From JAPSGB01 sp963775185 (GTDB lineage: Bacteria; Myxococcota_A; Polyangia; Polyangiales; Polyangiaceae), in assembly GCA_963775185.1 (NCBI GenBank), contig CAVZIE010000015.1, positions 186,001-250,000 on the forward strand: 64,000 nt of DNA. Direction: 5' to 3'. Under the pieces are notes generated by a model. That model was given only the letters and a program-made list of their open reading frames with translations, did no database searches and was not told the DNA's origin. Positions 45,940-55,944 of this stretch are shown here, one piece after another. Both the position numbers and the translations under genes were made by a program. Each line of letters opens with the position of its first letter. The stretch's first letter is position 1.

Positions 45940-46864
45940 ATGCGATTCGCGCTCTTGTTGCTGACGGCGGTCGCCGCCGTCGCGTGCGCCGCTCCCGATG
46001 ACAGCGAGCGCGTCGTGCCGGGCCACGCAGGGGGCACGGGAGGAGGCGCGGGCAGCGACGCGGGCAGCGGCGCGGCAGGCGGCGCGAGCGGCACCAGCGG
46101 CGCCAGCGGCACCGGCGGCGCCAGCGGATTCGGCGGCACCAGCGGCGCGAGCGGATTCGGCGGCACCGGCGGCGCGAGCGGATTCGGCGGCACCGGCGGA
46201 TCTGGCACCGGCGGGATCCGGCGGCGCGTGCGTGCCGGGCTCGCAGGTCGCGTGCGCATGCGTCAACGGCGCGCAAGGTGCACAGAAGTGCAACGCGAGT
46301 GGGACCGGCTACGACCCGTGCGAGTGCCCCGACGCCGGAGCCGGCGGCACCGGCGGAACCTCCGGAAGCGGCGGCACCGGCGGAACCTCGGGAAGCGGCG
46401 GCACCGGCGGAACCTCCGGGAGCGGCGGGACCGGTGGTACGTCGGGAAGCGGCGGCGGACCGACGGGAAGCCGCGACACGTGCCCGGGAGCGGATCTCGC
46501 CGTCGACGCCGGCACCACGACCTTCAGCGATACGCTCGCCGGGACGTCGAACGACTACGACGGCAATGGCCACTGCATACCCGGCGGTGGAGGCGGCGCC
46601 GATCTCGTCTATCACGTCGTCCCGACGGCGAGCGGCACGCTGTCGATGACCGTCACGCCGTCGTCGTCGTTCAGCGTGTACGTGTACTACACGACCGGCA
46701 CGTGCTCGCCGGCGTCGACCAGCGCATGCAAGAGCGGCGTCAACACCGGCAACCCGGTGACGATCACGCTGAGCGTCACGCAGGGCCAGTCGTACTACGT
46801 CGTCATTGACTCCTACTCGGGCTCGTCGGGCGGGCCCTTCGACGTCCAGATCACCTTGGGCTGA
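45940..46864 (+). CDS. Lipoprotein with GTGG repeats and a PPC-like C-terminal domain, one frame break
   Basis: A lipoprotein start (MRFALLLLTAVAAVACAAPD) is followed by long repeats (GASGFGGT and later GGTGGTSGS units) around a Cys-rich segment (CVPGSQVACACVNGAQGAQK, CNASGTGYDPCECPDAG), then a domain with DTLAGTSNDYDGNGHC and a PPC-like end (LVYHVVPTASGTLSMTVTP, YYVVIDSYSG, FDVQITLG). The frame breaks near 46213. Removing one G from GGCGGGATCC restores GSGGACVPGSQ. The span is 1 modulo 3. The repeats are 30-bp and 27-bp units, nearly identical. It lies four bases before the crotonase gene. Confidence 0.78.
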
Positions 46865-46867
46865 AGC

Positions 46868-47653
46868 ATGAGCGAAGAGCCGCGTATCGTCACCGAGACC
46901 CGGGATCACGTGCTCCTCGTCGGGCTGAACCGCCCGACGAAACGCAACGCGTTCGATCTGGCCATGCTGCGCGGGCTCGCCGAGGCGGTGACGCGCTACG
47001 AGGACGACGCGGCCCTGCGCTGCGCCGTGCTGTACGGCGTCGGCGATCACTTCACGGCGGGACTCGACCTCGCGGAGGTGGGCCCCGCGGTAGCATCGGG
47101 GCAGAGCTTGTTTCCCGAGGGAAGCGTCGATCCGCTCGGGCTGTTCGGGCGCAAGCGCGACAAACCGCTGATCATGGCGGTGCGCGGCTGGTGCCTCACG
47201 ATCGGCATCGAGCTGTGCCTCGCGGCCGACATCCGCATCGCCGCGACGGGCACGCGCTTCGGCCAGATCGAGATCAACCGCGGCATCTTCCCGTTCGGCG
47301 GCGCGACGATCCGCCTGCCGCAGGTCGCGGGCTGGGGCAACGCCATGCGCTGGCTCTTGACGGGCGACGAGTTCGACGCGGCGGAGGCGCTGCGCATCGG
47401 GCTCGTGCAGGAGGTCGTCTCGCCCGGCGCGGAGCTCGAACGCGCGCTCGAGATCGCGCGGACCGTCGCCAAGCGCGCGCCGCTTGGCGTGCAGGCGACG
47501 CTCGCCTCGTCGCGTCTGGCCGTCGAGCAAGGTCCGGAAGCCGCAGCGAACGCGCTGCCCGCGCAGGCGGCCAAGCTGATGGCGAGCGACGACGCGCGCG
47601 AGGGCATGATGTCGTTCATCGAACGGCGCGAGGGCCGCTTCACGGGACGCTAG
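46868..47653 (+). CDS. Enoyl-CoA hydratase/isomerase (crotonase) family protein
   Basis: This 261-residue crotonase-fold enzyme acts on an acyl-CoA thioester. The oxyanion strand regions are visible (HFTAGLDLAEVG and MAVRGWCLTIGIELCLAADI), as is the LPQVAGWGNAMRWLLTGDEF helix. The usual second catalytic Glu position is filled by RGIFPFGGAT, so the chemistry (hydratase, isomerase or other) is open. The start is four bases after the lipoprotein, so they are co-transcribed, although no functional link is obvious. The stop overlaps the stop of the convergent phosphoesterase gene. Confidence 0.88.
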   Translation: MSEEPRIVTETRDHVLLVGLNRPTKRNAFDLAMLRGLAEAVTRYEDDAALRCAVLYGVGDHFTAGLDLAEVGPAVASGQSLFPEGSVDPLGLFGRKRDKPLIMAVRGWCLTIGIELCLAADIRIAATGTRFGQIEINRGIFPFGGATIRLPQVAGWGNAMRWLLTGDEFDAAEALRIGLVQEVVSPGAELERALEIARTVAKRAPLGVQATLASSRLAVEQGPEAAANALPAQAAKLMASDDAREGMMSFIERREGRFTGR

Positions 47654-50420
47654 TCGTCGTCGTCCCGGATGCCCAGCGCGGCGCGCCGCGCGGCGCGCGC
47701 CTTGCGGATCTCGATGTCGCTCTCCATCTCCGGCGTGATGTGCGTCAGCTGCTGGCCGCGCATCCAGCGCATGACCTGCGCGTCGAGCCCCGGCTGGTTG
47801 TCGGCGCGGTCGTACTGCCAGGAGCGGGCGAGCTCGACTTCGGCGGCCGTGGCCGCGTCACCGCAGGCCAGCGGCCACTTTCGCGGCGTGTACGTGTACG
47901 GCGTGTAGTCGGGTGTGGATGTGAAGATGTCGTAGGGCAGCGCCGCGTTCTTCACTTCCAGGTTCGGGTACGGGATGCCGAGCACGTGGGCGAAGACCTT
48001 GTGGATGCCGGCAATCGAGATGTGCGTCTTCGAAACGTAGCCGCGCCGTACCCAGGGCGAGATGAACACCGTCGGCACGCGGTGGTAGTCGATGTGATCG
48101 GCACCCTGCTGCGGGTCGTCCTCCGTGACGACGATGAGCGTCGATTTCCAGAGCGGGCTGTGGGAGACGGCGTCCACCAGCATGCCGGTGGCTTCGTCGT
48201 TGACGGCGATCATCACCTCGGGCGTCGGCGTGCTCGGGTCGGTGCCCTGGGTGTGGTCGTTCGGCAGCGTCATGTAGACGAACTTGCGAAGATCGCACAG
48301 GACACGGACGCGGCCGGCGACGTAGCAGGCCTTCTCGACGTCGGGGTAGCCGATGGACTGGAACGGACCGCCGGGATAGCGCACGTCGATCGGGTTGTAA
48401 TCCGCGGGCAGCTTGTCCGGGTTGCCGACGATCTCGCCCAGGATGTCGTACTCGACGTCGTTGTTCTGCAGCCAGTCGAACATCGAGCCTTCGTCGGGCT
48501 TGCTCACCGTGGTGACGCCGCAGCCGGGAATGGTCATGGCGTGGGTGCCCCACTCGCGCTCGCAGTAGTCCGTGGTGCGGCCGTACACCGTCCACGCGTG
48601 GCCCTGCATGCTCGCGTCGGCCTCGGTGTAGGAGTTGTCCGCGTTGGTGAAGGTCTTGGCAAGATCGCGGATGTTCGGCCAGATCTTGTCCATGTCCGCG
48701 TGGTCCGGCTTCAGCGTGTCCGTGGGCTCGCCCTCGAGCCCCGGCAAGTCGCCGAACAGGGCGTCGAAGGTCTTGTTCTCGCGCACGACGAAGATGACGT
48801 GATCGATCAGCTTCGACGGGCCGGCCGTGTTCGTCGTCGGCACCGGGAAGTCGTCGGCACCGGCCGGACAGGTCACCGCGGGATAGCCGGCGTGCGACTG
48901 GATATCGACGTTCTGCCGCGCGGCCTGCTCGCCTGTGACGAGATCCTGCGTGGACGGCATGGGGATCTGTTGTACGCCGCCGCGACGTTGTCCCTCCTGC
49001 ACGCCGACCGGGACTGGACCCGTGCCGAAGCCGCGCATCGTGGTGACGACGAGCGAGCCGTCCGCGCGCACCACCGCGCCGCTCGGCCACCAACCGGTGG
49101 ACAGGCGTCCGACGGGCGTCAGCGCCGGCGGGCTCTTCGACAAGTCGACGTCGAGCGCGCCGAGCGTGTCGATGCCGCTGAGCGTCGTGTAGAGCCGGTG
49201 GTTGGCCGCGTCGTAGGCCACGCCCGACAGATCGAGACCGTGGATGCCCTGGTCGTAGTCGATGGGCACGGGGGTCACGGTGCCCGACGTGCGATCGACG
49301 ACCGACACCGTCTCGCCCAGGTCGTTCGCGACGACCATCCACCGGCCGTCGAGGAAGGCGATCTGCTGGGGATCGCGCTCGGTGGCGAAGCTGCGCGATA
49401 CCGTGGGCTTCGCCGGATCGGCCAGATCGATCTCGGCGACCTGGCTGTTCTTCCATTTCGAAACGTACGCGTAGCGACCGCTGGCGTCGTTCGGATCGAA
49501 GTAGGCGCCGTACGTCTGATCGCCGCCGATCTCCACCTCGCCGAGCTCGGCGCCGTAGGTCGCGCCGGGCGTGAGGTCGGAGACGATCACGCGCTTGTCG
49601 TTCACGCCGCTCACGACGAGCTTGGTGTGATCGGGCGACACCGCGACGCCGGCGACGAAATACGGATCCGTGCCCGAGTCCGGAAGCGCGACCGAGCGGG
49701 TGTCGTCGCGGGTAAGCTGGCCCGTGGCCGTGTCCAGCGTCAGTGCCTGCACCTTGCCGTTGGCCGTGGCGACCAGCACCAGATCCGGCGGCACGAACGC
49801 CATGCCGCTGTTCAGGTATTCCGGCTTGTCGAAGCGAACGTAGCTCTTGACGGGGTTGCCGGCGCCGATCAGCGTCGTGTCGACGGCGCGCACCACGTGC
49901 TTGCCGGAGCCCGAGTCGACGGTGAGCACCAGACTCGTGCCGGGCACGTCGATGATCCCGGTCGTCAGGCCGCCGTCGGTGTCGGTCTCCGTGAACACGG
50001 CGAGCGTGCCGGCGGGCGCGAGCGGCCTTCCGTCGGGAAGGATGCGCGCGCCCGGCGTACCGGGGTCGGCGCCCGGGTACTTCGCGGCCTCGCCGCTGGG
50101 GTCGCTCGCCGTGCACTTGCCCTGCACCGGATCGGGATACGTGCCGTCCCAGCTCTCGCACGTGTCCGCGTGCGGGATCTGGTCCCACGGCTTCAGGTTC
50201 TGGCACGCGTAGGGCGTCGTGTTCTCGTCGCAGGACGCCGTCACGCCCGGGCACTGGTACGCGCACGACGTTGGCACCACCGCGAATTCCGTCGGGTCGC
50301 CCCCGACGCCGGCCGCGCCGCCCTGACCCCCTGCCACCTCCGCCGCTGTCGTTCGATTCCGCAAGCGGCGACGAAGAGTCCGAGAGAGAGGACGACGAGA
50401 GCGGGACGAGCGCGTTTCAC
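47650..50420 (-). CDS. Beta-propeller plus alkaline-phosphatase-like phosphoesterase lipoprotein, frame broken at the 5' end
   Basis: The protein of about 920 residues joins an N-terminal YncE-like seven-blade propeller (VRAVDTTLIGAGNPVKSY, VVSGVNDKRVIVSDLTPGA, VVANDLGETVSVVDRTSGTV) to a C-terminal phosphoesterase domain. The latter's motifs are HVIFVVRENKTFDALFGDL, STLIVVTEDDPQQGADHIDY, HRVPTVFISPWVRRGYVS and HKVFAHVLGIPYPN. The metal-dependent domain resembles bacterial phospholipase C/acid phosphatase. GTG 50420 gives a lipoprotein signal (KRARPALVVLSLGLFVAACG). The linker then crosses frames, near 50362 and 50330 (G-rich runs), before GGQGGAAGVGGDPTEFA. The length of 2 modulo 3 fits two extra bases. 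Confidence 0.85.
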
Positions 50421-50467
50421 ATCGCAACTGTACGCCAAGATCCGCGGCGGACGCGTGTCCATGACGC

Positions 50468-50821
50468 ATGCGCGCTACATTCGCCGTGCTCGTGTGTTCG
50501 GTCGCCGCCGGCTGCGGGCCCCACTCCGCGCCGCCGGCCCAGGCTCCCAAGGAGGAGCAGAGCTACCGCGACGCGATCCAGCTGATGTGCGACGCCGACG
50601 CACACGCCGGGGTGACCGCGGACGACGACCCGATCACGGCGGGCGGCAAGCGCGACGACTGGATGGCAGACCACGTCAAGAACTCCGACGCCATCTACTT
50701 CCGTACCCTATGGCGGGTGAAGTCGGCAGCAGACAAGGCGGTCGCGCTGCGCACCGAAGCGAAGCACGAGCACATCGCTTCCTGCCCGCTCGCCGACACC
50801 GTGGAGCACGACGAGTTCTAG
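50468..50821 (+). CDS. Small lipoprotein
   Basis: The 117-residue lipoprotein has a short signal (ATFAVLVCSVAAGC), a Pro/Ala linker and a helical part (SYRDAIQLMCDADAHAGVTA, DWMADHVKNSDAIYFRTLW, EHIASCPLADTVEHDEF). Two Cys in the mature part may pair. No family is known. It is divergent from the phosphoesterase gene and is followed after 15 bases by the methyltransferase, so it may be first in an operon. Confidence 0.7.
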   Translation: MRATFAVLVCSVAAGCGPHSAPPAQAPKEEQSYRDAIQLMCDADAHAGVTADDDPITAGGKRDDWMADHVKNSDAIYFRTLWRVKSAADKAVALRTEAKHEHIASCPLADTVEHDEF

Positions 50822-50836
50822 TGGTAGATCCGCGCC

Positions 50837-51694
50837 ATGGCGCGCCCGAACGAGGAGATGATCCGCTACTGGAACGAGGTATCCGGTCCACGCTGGGTCG
50901 AGCATCACGACAAGCTCGATGCGCAGATCTCCGGGATTGGACAGTTGATGTTGGATCGGCTCGGAATCGAGCCGGGCCAAGCGGTCCTCGACGTCGGCTG
51001 CGGCTGTGGACAGACGGTGCTGCAGGTGGCCGAGCGCGTGGGCCGCAGCGGGCGGGTCGTCGCGCTGGACGTGTCACGGCCGATGCTGGAAGTCGCACGC
51101 AAGCGCTCGGAGCGCTGCCGCAACGTGGAGCTCTTGCACGCGGACGCGCAGACCGAGCCCCTGCCGGCCGCGACCTTCGACCGCGCGTGCTCGCGCTTCG
51201 GCGTGATGTTCTTCGAGGATCCGGTGGTCGCCTTCGACAACATCCGGCGCTCGCTCCGCCCCGACGGGCGGCTCGGCTTCGTATGCTGGCGCGCGCGCGA
51301 CGACAATCCGTGGTTCCGCGTGCCGCTCGAGGCCGTCGCGCGCCACGTCGCGCCACCGCCGCCCGCCGCAGGGCCCGGCGCGTTCGCGCTGGCCGACGCC
51401 GAGCGGGTCTCGGCCATGCTCGAGGTCGCGGGCTTCCGCGACGTGTCCGTCGAGCGACTCGACACCGAGATCCTGCTCGGCGGCGGCATGCCTCTCGACG
51501 AGACCGTCGAGTTCACACGTTACCTCGGGGCGGTGTCGGCACTGTTGGACCAGGCGCCCTCGAACGCCGTCCACGCGCGGGCTCTCGACGCCGTGCGCGA
51601 AGCGCTCGCACCGTACGCCGGCCCGGACGGCGTGCGCCTCGGCGCCGCAACGTGGCTGGTGACGGCGCGCCCGGGCGAGACGCCGGAGGCGTGA
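50837..51694 (+). CDS. Class I SAM-dependent methyltransferase
   Basis: The 285-residue methyltransferase of UbiE/ubiquinone-like type has motif I VLDVGCGCGQTVLQVAERVG, motif II acidic VVALDVSRPMLEVARK, an adenine region LLHADAQTEPLP and motif IV FDRACSRFGVMFFEDP. The C-terminal half is helical. The target is not apparent. The start ATG 50837 follows the small lipoprotein by 15 bases. Its stop meets the stop of the convergent gene at 51695. Confidence 0.9.
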   Translation: MARPNEEMIRYWNEVSGPRWVEHHDKLDAQISGIGQLMLDRLGIEPGQAVLDVGCGCGQTVLQVAERVGRSGRVVALDVSRPMLEVARKRSERCRNVELLHADAQTEPLPAATFDRACSRFGVMFFEDPVVAFDNIRRSLRPDGRLGFVCWRARDDNPWFRVPLEAVARHVAPPPPAAGPGAFALADAERVSAMLEVAGFRDVSVERLDTEILLGGGMPLDETVEFTRYLGAVSALLDQAPSNAVHARALDAVREALAPYAGPDGVRLGAATWLVTARPGETPEA

Positions 51695-52990
51695 CTACTT
51701 CGGCACGGGCGGCTCGATGCACACCCCGACCTCGAGCAGGATGTACATCAGCGCCGCTTCCTGCGGCAGGTACGGCGAGCTGACCGACGCGTTGCCGGCT
51801 TCCGTGTGGTAGGTCGAGAACAGCACGCGACCGCACGAGCGCACGAAGCTTAGCGTCGTGGGCTTCTGGCCGTAGCCCGGCACGGTTCCCTCGACCCACA
51901 CCTTCGGCGTGACGGTGACGGGATTGCCGTCCACGTCGGTGGTGTTCACCGGATTCACGCTGTCGACGATGGTCCAGCTCTGCTTCACGTCGAACGAAGT
52001 CACGCCGATGGCGGCGAGCCAGTCCTTGAGCCCCTGGTCCGGCACCGTCGCCGGCGCGTCGTACGCGTCGCCCTGGCACGCCGAACCGATCGACCCGGTC
52101 TGGCCCACCCAGTCGACGTAGCCGGGGAACGGCTGGTCCACGAAGTCGTAGGAGTAGTCGGTGACGTACAGCTTGCCGCCGGCGGCGACGAAGTCCTGCA
52201 GGTTCTTCTGGATCGTCGCGTCGCCGGACGTGAAGTCGTTGCACGTGGTCCCGTCGCTACCCGAGCACGGGATGAACACGATGTTGTATTGCGAAAGGCG
52301 GCTGTAGTCCTTGAGGAACGCCCACTTGTCCGTGACGATGTCGAACGACGCCGTGCCCGGTTTCACCACGACGCCCAGGTTGAACGGTCCGGGCTGCAGC
52401 TGGGCGAGACCGAACTTGGCGAGCGACACCTCGATCGCGTCCCACTGGCCCTGCACCACCGCCATCTTGGGAATCGTGTCGCCGGCCGCGGGATCCGTCT
52501 TGCGCGGCATCGTGGTCATGTCCGCCGGCACGTTCTGATTGCCCGCCACGACGTCGATCGAGCGGAAGCGACGGAACTGGCCCTTCTGGACCACGAGCGT
52601 GCGGCTGCCGATGGACGGTACGCCGAGATCGAAGCTGCCGTCCGGGTTGGAGAACGTGTACGGCGTGCCCGTCGGCAGCGCGACGCACTCGTCGCAGTAC
52701 ACGTGATCCGGGATGGAGGCCGGCGCACCCGACGCGAGGTAGACGAGCGCGCCGGAGATCGGCAGCACACCCTGCGGCGAAAAGACCTTGCCCAACAGGT
52801 GCGCGACGGCGGGGAGCTGTGCGTCGCTGCCAGCGTCGAGCGCGATGCCGCCACCCGAGCCCGCGGACGCGTCGCCACTCGCGGCGCCGCTGCCGCCGGC
52901 ACCGCCGGTGCCGGAGTGCGACGTGCCGCCCGACGCCGAGCAAGCGGCGGCGCAGGCCACAAGCGCGAGACCCGCGATGAGGAAACGCAT
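51695..52990 (-). CDS. Lipoprotein with carboxypeptidase-regulatory-like and GATase-like domains
   Basis: The 431-residue lipoprotein (MRFLIAGLALVACAAAC) has a Gly/Ser linker, a beta-sandwich (about 65-130: LLGKVFSPQGVLPISGALVY, TPYTFSNPDGSFDLGVPS) of the carboxypeptidase-regulatory kind, and a larger domain with strands and a flexible loop (YNIVFIPCSGSD, LQDFVAAGGKLYVTDYSYDF, RVLFSTYHTEAGNASVSSPY). The last resembles ThuA/GATase-like folds used to hold small molecules. It may be a surface receptor. It lies upstream of the exported protein at 53093, separated by about 100 bases. Confidence 0.72.
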   Translation of the reverse strand: MRFLIAGLALVACAAACSASGGTSHSGTGGAGGSGAASGDASAGSGGGIALDAGSDAQLPAVAHLLGKVFSPQGVLPISGALVYLASGAPASIPDHVYCDECVALPTGTPYTFSNPDGSFDLGVPSIGSRTLVVQKGQFRRFRSIDVVAGNQNVPADMTTMPRKTDPAAGDTIPKMAVVQGQWDAIEVSLAKFGLAQLQPGPFNLGVVVKPGTASFDIVTDKWAFLKDYSRLSQYNIVFIPCSGSDGTTCNDFTSGDATIQKNLQDFVAAGGKLYVTDYSYDFVDQPFPGYVDWVGQTGSIGSACQGDAYDAPATVPDQGLKDWLAAIGVTSFDVKQSWTIVDSVNPVNTTDVDGNPVTVTPKVWVEGTVPGYGQKPTTLSFVRSCGRVLFSTYHTEAGNASVSSPYLPQEAALMYILLEVGVCIEPPVPK

Positions 52991-53092
52991 GTTGCACTTT
53001 TTGACACGGCTGCCCGACGACGCACAGGAGATTCGTCAGCTTGCTCGCGACGCGGCGCGGCACACGCGGCGCTGGGGGTGCATGGCGACGCG

Positions 53093-53875
53093 CTACTCGA
53101 GCCAGCCCGAGTCGACGAGCACGACGTACTCGGCGACCGACGGGTCCACACCGCCGACCGTGGGCGGGTACATGAGCACGACGGCGTCGAAGAAGTAGCT
53201 GGTCTTGGCGAGCCCGGCGGGCAGCGCCGTGGACCACACGGCGTTCACGGCCCGGGCCACCTCGTCGTCCGGCAACGGCGCGCCCTGGGCGAGATCCCAG
53301 CCGCGCGCGGGTGGCGGCAACAGCAGCGGGTCCGCGCACTGGCTGCCGAGCTCGCCCGGTGGATCCCAGGTCTTCGGCCAGGTGACGTCGCCTTTGCCCA
53401 TCCACACGATGCCGGCGCCAAATACGGACAAGCCCGTGACCACGCTGACAACGCCCACGCCGCCGAAGTCGCCGGGCGACTCGTAGAACAGCCACGCGTC
53501 GGTCGGATCGGGCCCGCCGAGCAGCACGCCGCCTTGGCCGAAGCCGGTATCGTGCTGCGCCGTCGCGCGCGCGTCGGCTTCGACCAGCTTCGCGTACGCG
53601 CCGCACAGGATCTGGTAGCCCTCCGGCGCGAGCGTCGCGTAGTCGAGCCGGACCACGCTCGTGCACGCGCCGCCGGTGAGCGTGCGCCCGGCGATCGCCG
53701 ACGCGGCGGCGTCGCAGTCCGCGGGCACACAGATGTCGCCGCCGCAGTCGAGCGTGTTGCCGGCGTCGCCCGCCGATCCCGCCGCGCCCGCATCGCCCGG
53801 CGCGCCCGCGATCGTTGTGCCACCGCACGCGGCGATCGCGAGTGTCGCCAGCACCTGGGAGACGCGCGAGCGCAT
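53093..53875 (-). CDS. Unidentified lipoprotein
   Basis: The 260-residue lipoprotein (VSQVLATLAIAACGG) has a DAGAAGSAGDAGN linker, then a Cys-containing folded domain (TLDCGGDICVPADCDAAAS, GRTLTGGACTSVVRLDYATL, YQILCGAYAKLVEADARATA, GKGDVTWPKTWDPPGELGSQ, YFFDAVVLMYPPTVGG). No family is recognised. An earlier ATG in the same frame lies a few codons before, but the listed start gives the better signal peptide. It is divergent from the hybrid kinase gene across 93 bases. Confidence 0.68.
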   Translation of the reverse strand: MRSRVSQVLATLAIAACGGTTIAGAPGDAGAAGSAGDAGNTLDCGGDICVPADCDAAASAIAGRTLTGGACTSVVRLDYATLAPEGYQILCGAYAKLVEADARATAQHDTGFGQGGVLLGGPDPTDAWLFYESPGDFGGVGVVSVVTGLSVFGAGIVWMGKGDVTWPKTWDPPGELGSQCADPLLLPPPARGWDLAQGAPLPDDEVARAVNAVWSTALPAGLAKTSYFFDAVVLMYPPTVGGVDPSVAEYVVLVDSGWLE

Positions 53876-53968
53876 GAGCGAAAACCCTGGGACAACACTA
53901 GCACCCGGCGGGCGAAAGATCGCGTTACGAAGCTGGATCGCAGCGAGTGCGTTGAGTACGGTACGCGC

Positions 53969-55918
53969 GTGGGTGAAACTGGCATACAAGCCGGTCGAGC
54001 GGCGATCCGGGCGCTGGCGGCGCTCGCACGCGCGGCTGACGCGGAGCAAGTCGACGCGGCTATCGCGGCGGCTGGCCCGGAGCTCGCCAACAGCCTCGGG
54101 CTGGCGCGGGTCCACGTGGTGTGGAGCGCGCCACCTGCCCGGGTGACCGTGCCCGCGCACGCCGCTCTGCTGCCCATCGTCGTGCGCGAAGATCCCCACG
54201 GGGCGCTCGTGTGCGAGACGAACGGCGATGCCGGGCTCGACCCGGAGGCCCTCGATCTGCTTCGCGCCGTCGCCGCCGGCATCTCGGGTGCCGCGTCGCG
54301 CGTCGCCGCGGAGAGCGGCTGGCGCGAGACCGAGGATCGACTGCAGTCATTGATCCAGGGGACGACCGACGCCGTGTGGTGCTACGAGTCGCCGGAGGGG
54401 ATCCCGGTCGATCAGAGCCTCGAGGCGCAACTCGAGCTCGTTCGCGACATGGTGCTGGTGGAGGCCAACCTCGCCTACGCACGCGCGCGCGGCGCCTCCG
54501 GTCCGCACGCCATGTTGGGCAAGCGGATGCGCGAGATCGCGATTACGCCGGAGGCAGGCATCCGCCACGTCTACACGCTACTCGTGGCCAACGGCTTCAA
54601 GCGCGTGGAGGCCGCGGTCGAGTCGCCCGCGCCGAGCGGCGTGCGCTACCTCGTGATCGAGTCGTTCGCCGTGCTGCGTGATCGCCGCTTGCGCCGACTG
54701 TGGGGCAGCATCCGCGACGACACAGAGCGGCGCCAGAGCGAGACGCAGAAGCTGGCGCTCGAACGCCAGCTTCACCACGCGCAGAAGCTCGAGTCGGTGG
54801 GATTGCTCGCAGGAGGGATCGCGCATGACTTCAACAACCTGCTGACCGTGATCGGCTCGGCGACGCGCTTCGCGGACGTCGATCTCCAGGCGCACCCGGC
54901 GCGCGCGAGAGAGTCCCTGGCGCTGGTGACCGAGGCGACGACGCGCGCCGCCGATCTGACGCGGCGCTTGCTCGCCTTCTCGCGTCACGAGCCGACGCGA
55001 CGCGAGGTCGTCGACGCGAACCAACGCGCCCGCGAGGTCATGCGGCTGCTGCGCCGGCTCGTCCGCGAAACGGTCGATCTCGAGCTGTTGTGCGGGGAGG
55101 GCGTACGGCTCATCGACGCAGATCCGACCCAGTTCGAGCAGGCGCTGGTGAATCTGTGCGTCAACGCCGCCGACGCGATCGCGGACGTCGGGCGCGTGGA
55201 AGTGCGCACCGCGAACGCCGATATCGCGGAGGATCACGTGCGCCGGCATCCCGGCGCACGCCCCGGCAGCTTCGTGCGCGTGTCCGTGACCGACACGGGG
55301 TGCGGCATTGAGCCGGAGACGCGCGAGCGGATCTTCGAGCCGTTCTTCACCACCAAGCCCAACGCGGCAGGCACGGGCCTCGGGCTGTCGGTCGTATACG
55401 GCGTCGCACGGCAGCACGGCGGTTTCGTCGAGGTCGAGAGCGAGGTCGGCGTCGGCTCGACGTTCCACCTGTACTTCCCCGTGTCCCAGTCGCGCTCGGT
55501 CACGCCGCCGCCGTTCAACCGGCCCACGCCGGTGGGCGGCACCGAGACGATCCTGGTCGTCGAGGACGACGCGCTGGTTCGCGAGGTCGTCGAGCGCCTG
55601 CTCGGCAACGCAGGCTACGCGCTGATCGTCGCGGGCGACGGCGAGCAGGCCGTGCGGTTGTTCGAGCGCGAGGGCCGTCGCATCGATCTGGTCTTGCTCG
55701 ACGCGGTGCTTCCGAGCATGAGCGGCCGCGACGTGTACGAGCACCTGCTCGCGCTGAACCCCGACGTGACCGTGCTGTTCGCGTCGGGCTACACCGGCGG
55801 CGCGCTGCCCGACGAGTTCCTGGCAGAGCGCGGCCTTACCCTCGTTCCGAAGCCGTATCACGCCGACGATCTGCTGCGCGCCGTCCGCGAGGCACTGGAC
55901 TCCCGGGCGGCAACCTGA
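53969..55918 (+). CDS. Hybrid sensor histidine kinase with C-terminal receiver
   Basis: This 649-residue sensor (GTG start) has a GAF-like N-terminal domain (about 1-110), a PAS-like domain (about 115-255: LQSLIQGTTDAVWCYESPEG ... YLVIESFAVLRD), a HisKA domain with the phosphorylated His286 in GGIAHDFNNLLT, and a catalytic ATPase domain (NLCVNAADAI, DTGCGIEPETRERIFEPFF, GTGLGLSVVYG). The C-terminal receiver has Asp578 in LVLLDAVLPSMSG and acidic EDD at 532-534. There are no membrane segments, so it senses a cytosolic signal. The lack of a separate DNA-binding regulator nearby suggests phosphorelay to a distant partner. The long frame upstream of the start is antisense to the preceding genes. 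Confidence 0.9.
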   Translation: MGETGIQAGRAAIRALAALARAADAEQVDAAIAAAGPELANSLGLARVHVVWSAPPARVTVPAHAALLPIVVREDPHGALVCETNGDAGLDPEALDLLRAVAAGISGAASRVAAESGWRETEDRLQSLIQGTTDAVWCYESPEGIPVDQSLEAQLELVRDMVLVEANLAYARARGASGPHAMLGKRMREIAITPEAGIRHVYTLLVANGFKRVEAAVESPAPSGVRYLVIESFAVLRDRRLRRLWGSIRDDTERRQSETQKLALERQLHHAQKLESVGLLAGGIAHDFNNLLTVIGSATRFADVDLQAHPARARESLALVTEATTRAADLTRRLLAFSRHEPTRREVVDANQRAREVMRLLRRLVRETVDLELLCGEGVRLIDADPTQFEQALVNLCVNAADAIADVGRVEVRTANADIAEDHVRRHPGARPGSFVRVSVTDTGCGIEPETRERIFEPFFTTKPNAAGTGLGLSVVYGVARQHGGFVEVESEVGVGSTFHLYFPVSQSRSVTPPPFNRPTPVGGTETILVVEDDALVREVVERLLGNAGYALIVAGDGEQAVRLFEREGRRIDLVLLDAVLPSMSGRDVYEHLLALNPDVTVLFASGYTGGALPDEFLAERGLTLVPKPYHADDLLRAVREALDSRAAT

Positions 55919-55944
55919 CTTGATATCGGAGAGGGGTAAAATCC

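Noticed and set aside
47424..47440. Possible element copy in the crotonase gene (CCCGGCGCGGAGC)
   Set aside because: Only the core is shared, and the residues (VSPGAELE) are the natural family sequence.
47191..51783. A 1530-codon open frame on the plus strand
   Set aside because: It runs over the crotonase, phosphoesterase, small lipoprotein and methyltransferase genes. Its composition is His/Arg/Gly/Ala-rich and without motifs.
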